A stretch of 64,000 nucleotides of DNA from Sphagnum compactum (Eukaryota > Bryophyta > Sphagnopsida > Sphagnales): NCBI GenBank assembly GCA_965153455.1, contig OZ234493.1, positions 9,662,213 to 9,726,212 of the forward strand, read 5' to 3'. The notes under the pieces are model-generated. The model saw nothing but the letters and a program-made list of their open reading frames with translations. It was not told the origin of the DNA and made no database searches. The position numbers and the translations under genes are program-made. How positions within the stretch are numbered: the first letter of the stretch is position 1; the number at the start of each line of letters is the position of its first letter. Shown here piece after piece: positions 59,331 through 64,000 of the stretch.

Positions 59331-61049
59331 TCCAAAAAACTCTAATTTTGATGCAAGAAATCCAAAGTGATTTTTCTCTATATCAAGACATCATTCACTC
59401 GCATGAAGGAATCCAGGCCCAAAACATATTCGAATCTCATTCTTATTTTCCACATTCATCCAATGATTTAAATTAAAATGAAATTCTCAACAAATTTGTA
59501 CCTTCTTTTTATAAAAAAGTAGAAAAGTCTATCATGTAGGGCCAAAGTAATTTGAGTATCATTTAAATAAACAAAATTCACTTCTAGTGTAACACAGTGC
59601 AAGTGATAACGAAAGCACAATATTAACATCTTCAAGCTACCAAATAATTCCTCGGTGGTCTAATATCAATGACGATGTAGGTCCAAAATTTTATTTCATG
59701 TTTCAAATGAAAAGAGAAAAATAAAAAAAATGCAAGGCATATATATCTACACAAATTGCAGCAAGAAAGAGAATGAAAAACTAATTAATAAATAATGTGA
59801 AGCAAACAAGTAGGGCATGTGGTGCTTATGGTGTGGAACTACTCTTGTATTGGATAAAACCCAGGCACTATTGGGAACATCTTGAGGAACGCATTTAGGA
59901 ACACTTTGAGAACTTAGACTCTTTGGGAACATGATGGGAACACATTGAGAACAAGAGAAAAAAACCAAAAAATCCCTCTCGCCCACCCCGGCTCCCCCCT
60001 TTCCTCCAAAAGAGAAAAACCTCCAAAAGAAGAAAACTGGATTGTCCATGAGTGCATGCTGAGCCTCCTCATTGGCTGTGTGAAATTTTCTCTTTCCAAA
60101 AATTTCTCTTCACAAGAGGACTTAATGACTTAGCCAAATTTGTTTACAAGTCAAAGAGGACAATGGAAACGTTTAGGGTCCATGGTATATTTTGACTACA
60201 TGCTAGAGCCTATTGTTATGATCATGCTTGTTTTTTTTTTTTTTTTTTGGGTGTGTTTCTAGGCATTGTATTATAACATTTCAGTGAGAAGTTTTTAATG
60301 TGTGTTTTAATTAACAAATATTATTGTGAAAGTTTGCAAATATGGATGTGGTGATGTCCTTAGTATTTTGGGTGGGTTTTTTTTTTTTTTTATAAAATTC
60401 ATCTTGTGCTCATAAAATAATCACGTTTTTATGAGTCTTTTCTTCTTTCACGATTTTTGTCAACTTTCATGGCTATTAACTATCAATCTAGTTTACATAA
60501 TATAATGTTTTTTCAAAAATCTCATCAAACTACTTACCTAGGGGTTGTGGAATAGAAAAACCCCTCTTTTGCAATTATGCCTTCAATTACAGTTCAATTA
60601 AAAAACATAGTTGAAACGAACAAGTGTAGTTGCAAAGTATTTTTTCTAATTAGGACTTTTTTTTTCAACTATAAACCAAAAAAATCAACAAATATTAGTG
60701 GAAAATGACATTCTAGTTGAAAGTGTCAAATACAACAATAACCACTACATACCATTTCAGTTACAAACTACATATTACTATAATTGAGAGTTGTTTTTAA
60801 TTGCTCTCAATTAGTGGACGAACTTCATCCATTGATTAGGCATGGTGTCGTCCAAAAATCCAATTGTAATTTTGATTAGATTGCAACTATGTAAATTGAA
60901 CATTTGGCTAATGGTTTGGTGACATGTGGCACATTCACAATATTGATACATGGCACATTCACAAAGTTCAACATCAATGAATAGTTGAATGACATGTGCC
61001 ACATCCACATCCATACGCTAGGCCATGTGGCATTTGAATATTAGCTACT
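59331..61049. other. Intergenic, no gene seen
   Basis: Contains a short degenerate GGGAACA(T) repeat at 59873-59955 and homopolymer T runs at 60231-60248 and 60377-60391. No gene supported. Confidence 0.5.
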
Positions 61050-61175
61050 TAGCTTAAACATAGGTTAAGTCTAAACCTAGGAACCTAAATTAAACCTAAA
61101 CATAGGCCATTTAACTTAGGCTTAAACTAAGGCTAGACCTAATCACGTACATTAGGCTTAAATCTAGGCTGGACA
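61050..61175. repeat. Degenerate AAACCTAGGCTTA-type short repeat
   Basis: Recurring TAGGCTTAAAC, AAACCTAGG and AAACATAGG words with no fixed period. A CTAGGCTAGGCTAA string recurs at 61861. Confidence 0.5.
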
Positions 61176-62150
61176 CTTAACAAATGAAATCGTATTTGAT
61201 TTGGTTTAGCTCTTAAGGTTGAACCTTTATTATTGGCTCATCCCAAATGGCTATTACATTTTCATGATTATTGTATTCTTCCAACAATCCTAATGCACTT
61301 CTTTATATAGTTTGGATTCTTGGATTAGAAGTCAAAACAATATTAGATAAACATTTTAGTTGTAACCTAATTATAACCCGATTATAACCTAATTGCAATT
61401 CAAATAATTGTAATGTAGTTGCAATTTAATTATAAATTAGTCTAAATTTAATTAGGCCTAAACCTAAATTAATAATTTACCTAGCCTAGGTTTAGCTAAT
61501 TACATTAATTATTTGTCGTAAATATCCATCAACCATCTTTAATTGTATACTTTTATAATTAAAAAATTTAAAAAATCATTTATTAAATAATATGATAATT
61601 ATTTTTAAAAATCTAATTTTTGAGTGATTAATTATAATCATTTTAAAATAATAGATTACTAATGATTAATCAATATAAAAAAAATACTAATTTGTTATAA
61701 CTTCTTATTTACATTTTATAAAACAAATAATTAAATAAAATATAGAAAATTCGTAATTTTTAAGTATTATTTTATTTATAATATTAATATATTGTAGTGA
61801 TAATTCATAATTGGTTAAAATTATAACAAAAACATTAATAAAAATATCGTAATTAGTAGCTAGGCTAGGCTAATTATTTAACTATTATTATTCGTATTGT
61901 TACCTAATTGGTTATAACCATTATGAACTAACATAATAAATATTAAATAAGAATTTGTATTGGGGTAAATATAACAATGTTAAAGTAATAATAATTTCTT
62001 AAACTAACAAATAATTTATTAAATATGTTTGTTAACTATTTTGATAATTATTATGATTTGATAATAATTTAAAAAAAATGAAATTTAACTAACAAAACAC
62101 AATTAAAAAAAATAAAAATTAATAGCCAACATTAGAATTAACATCAAAAT
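61176..62150. other. AT-rich intergenic DNA
   Basis: Mostly A/T with TAATTA words; no gene or RNA seen. Confidence 0.5.
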
Positions 62151-62950
62151 TTAAAAAATAAATAAAAATAATGTATCATTATTTGAAATGTTGTAAACAA
62201 AAATTGAATCTACATATAAATAATAAATTACACATATATTGAAGATACACTTTATTAAGTTGACTTACGTGTCAAAATTTCATTAAATTTTCTTTTCAAA
62301 TTAAAGTGTAATATTTACATGCACAAAAAAAAATCATCATACATAACATTCATTTATACAAAAAGTATTTACATGTAGCTTAATAATTAATGAAAATATA
62401 TCATAATTATAAAAATATATTTTATACATCATATGTATAGAAATGAATAAACATAAAATTTCACAAAAATATTAATTATTTATCATGATTTGATTTGTTG
62501 TAAACTAAAAGTTTATTTACGTAAAAATAATAAATTACATATATTGAACATAAATTATTACAAACTCATATTTCAAAATTTCCTAAAATTTTATTTTGAA
62601 AGTAAACTTTTAATATTTATATGCAGAAGAAAATATTTGCATCAATCATAACTATTCATTTACACAAATAAAATTTACATGTAGTTTAATGTTTAATGAT
62701 ATTTTATTGCAATAAAAAAAGATATAATGTGAATAAAAATGAATAAACATTAAAAGTTTCACAAAAATCATTAATTATGTATCATTATTTGGTATGTTGT
62801 AAAATTAAAATTCGATCTACTTAAAAATAATGAAATTTATGTATTAATTAAACATACACATTATTACAAACCTACATTTTGAAAATTTCTTAAATAAGAT
62901 TTTAAAATTTTAAAATTATTATTTATATGCACAACAAAAGATTTGCTACC
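62150..62950 (+). repeat. AT-rich tandem array, ~300 bp units
   Basis: TATCAT(T/G)ATTTG...TGTTGTAAA starts near 62173, 62481 and 62780 (spacing 308 and 299). Each is followed by TAAATAATAAATTACA-like sequence, TCAAAATTTC(A/C)TTAAA, ATATTTATATGCA, and TTTACATGTAG(C/T)TTAAT with GAATAAACAT. Two full copies and a partial third. Confidence 0.85.
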
Positions 62951-63286
62951 TACCCAAATGAAAGCCAGGTGCCATTACCAAAGAACACCCACCCAACCAA
63001 AGAACAGGATGAAAATCTGTCAACAGTTCAGATGAGATTGGATGTAGGGTTAGCCCTACCTTAGCGTAGCAGTGACTCTGCCTGACACCTGCCGCTCCTG
63101 TGAGTACCTTAGTCTTTCACGTTTCGATCAGATTTCCGAATGCCCGTTTCTGTTTTTTGCAGAGAGGATCGGTGGCGGTGAAGTAGTTAGTATACGACCT
63201 TTTTTCTGCGGTTGTACTGGAGACAAAAATTTCTGAGTCCCGGACGAATTTTTTTATTTTCTTGGTGGTTTTCGGAATCGTACCAT
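62951..63286 (+). promoter_or_regulatory. Probable promoter and 5' UTR of right-edge gene
   Basis: Composition switches from AT-rich satellite to balanced at about 62950. This stretch leads into the coding exon at 63287 and probably holds the promoter and leader, with a possible leader intron (donor-like GTGAGTACC at 63099, acceptor TTTTGCAG at about 63161). Confidence 0.4.
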
Positions 63287-63641
63287 ATGAGATCATTCAG
63301 GTTGCTGTCTTTCGGGAATTGTAGTTCCGCTTGGACGCAGCAGATTAATGTGCCTTCCCTATGCCTGCGCCTCGCTCTCACGCAGCAGCAGCAGCAGCAG
63401 CAGCCTTCGGTCTGTGCGACTGGAGGGAGTAGGAAAGGACTTGGCGTGTTGTTGCTGGAGTTGAAAGCATTTGGCCAGCCAGACGCTAGCGTCAGAGCTT
63501 TCGTTCATCCTGTTTTCAGAGACTCCTTCTCCAACGAGTCTTCAGATTTTTTAAGCGCTGGCTGTCTCTGTACTGACGGTTGTACACTGTCGCTCGGGCT
63601 TGGCGGCAGAAGAAGATATCATACGAGTGTAATTGTTGGCG
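63287..63641 (+). CDS. Probable first exon of organelle-targeted protein, gene leaves window
   Basis: The open frame starts at ATG 63287 (MRSFRLLSFGNCSSAW) and reaches a strong donor GGCG/GTAAGT after 118 full codons. The N terminus is rich in Arg, Ser and Leu and poor in acidic residues. RRRYHTSVIVGG near the exon end resembles mitochondrial cleavage-site contexts, suggesting a transit peptide. A CAG run at 63383-63403 encodes seven Gln. No family is recognised from this exon alone. The rest of the gene lies beyond position 64000. The open frame extends to 63688, but the donor makes the region after 63641 likely intron. Confidence 0.45.
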
Positions 63642-63658
63642 GTAAGTACAGACGAATG

Positions 63659-64000
63659 CTTGGACGGACAAGTGATTGCAGGACTTGAACGACACTCGTG
63701 AGATTTTTCTATGCCTTCTTGAGCAGCATCGCTGCTCAAAACATCCCTCTGTTTGGAGCTATGACAGTGATAATTTCTCAGTGTCAAGGCTTAGGGTTTG
63801 GATTTCTCTGGCCTCGAGTGTTCTCACACCAACTTGGACGGACAAGTGATTGAACGACTTGAACGAACTCGTGAGACTTTTGCATGCCTTCTTGAGCAGC
63901 ATCGCAAATATCCTCTCTCTGAAGCTATGGCAATGATACTTTCTCAGTGTCAAGGTTTAGGGTTTAGGGTTTCAATAGAAATCCAAACCCTATTAGGATT
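63659..64000 (+). repeat. 174 bp tandem duplication
   Basis: CTTGGACGGACAAGTGATTG begins at 63659 and 63833. Both copies continue through CTCGTGAGA, GCCTTCTTGAGCAGCATCGC, GAGCTATG or GAAGCTATG, TTTCTCAGTGTCAAGG and TTAGGGTTT. The second copy ends in two TTTAGGG units. Confidence 0.9.

Noticed and set aside
62150-62950. CRISPR-like repetition
   Set aside because: Units are ~300 bp, AT-rich, adjacent and degenerate in a plant genome; no short repeats with unique spacers.

Overview
This is a plant nuclear window. It has GT-AG introns, an intron-containing tRNA-Tyr of the plant type, short TTTAGGG-type telomeric runs, long AT-rich intergenic DNA, and proteins that match land-plant families (SPT4, a MYADR-type SAM protein, an MGxVCCC RING protein, a PICALM-type ANTH protein, a plant SERF protein). 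The sequence does not fix the lineage. Short introns with very large, repeat-filled gaps would suit a fern, bryophyte or gymnosperm, but that is inference.

Layout: 1-10.5 kb is gene-free. It holds degenerate repeats, a possible LTR remnant, and a large foldback structure with roughly 0.7 kb inverted arms around an AT-rich core (about 5.4-9.7 kb). The gene-rich island runs from 10.5 to 31.7 kb: SERF-like protein (+, 12.7 kb); SAM-domain protein (-, six exons, 15.3-18.3 kb) divergent from the elongation factor SPT4 (+, five exons, 19.8-21.0 kb); an RHB1A/At3g02290-like RING-H2 E3 ligase (-, 21.8-23.7 kb) convergent with SPT4; tRNA-Tyr (-, 26.0 kb); the C-terminal half of a cytosolic pyruvate kinase (+, 26.5-28.0 kb); and an ANTH clathrin-assembly protein (-, 29.6-31.5 kb). 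An unrecognised coiled-coil protein (-, 39.4-40.2 kb) sits alone with a GC-rich upstream island. The rest of 32-63 kb is intergenic, with dispersed repeats, tandem duplications, a second foldback (50.6-51.7 kb) and an AT-rich ~300 bp tandem array (62.2-62.9 kb). A probable first exon with a transit-peptide-like N terminus begins at 63.3 kb and its gene leaves the right edge.

Exon structures were built by hand from family resemblance, GT/AG sites and phase agreement. SPT4, SAM, ANTH and the 3' part of the RING gene join with consistent phase throughout. The genes are unrelated housekeeping or signalling genes, not a cluster or pathway. I see no new multigene system. The most unusual items are the two foldbacks, a duplicated 170 bp putative noncoding exon upstream of SERF, and the half-length pyruvate kinase.
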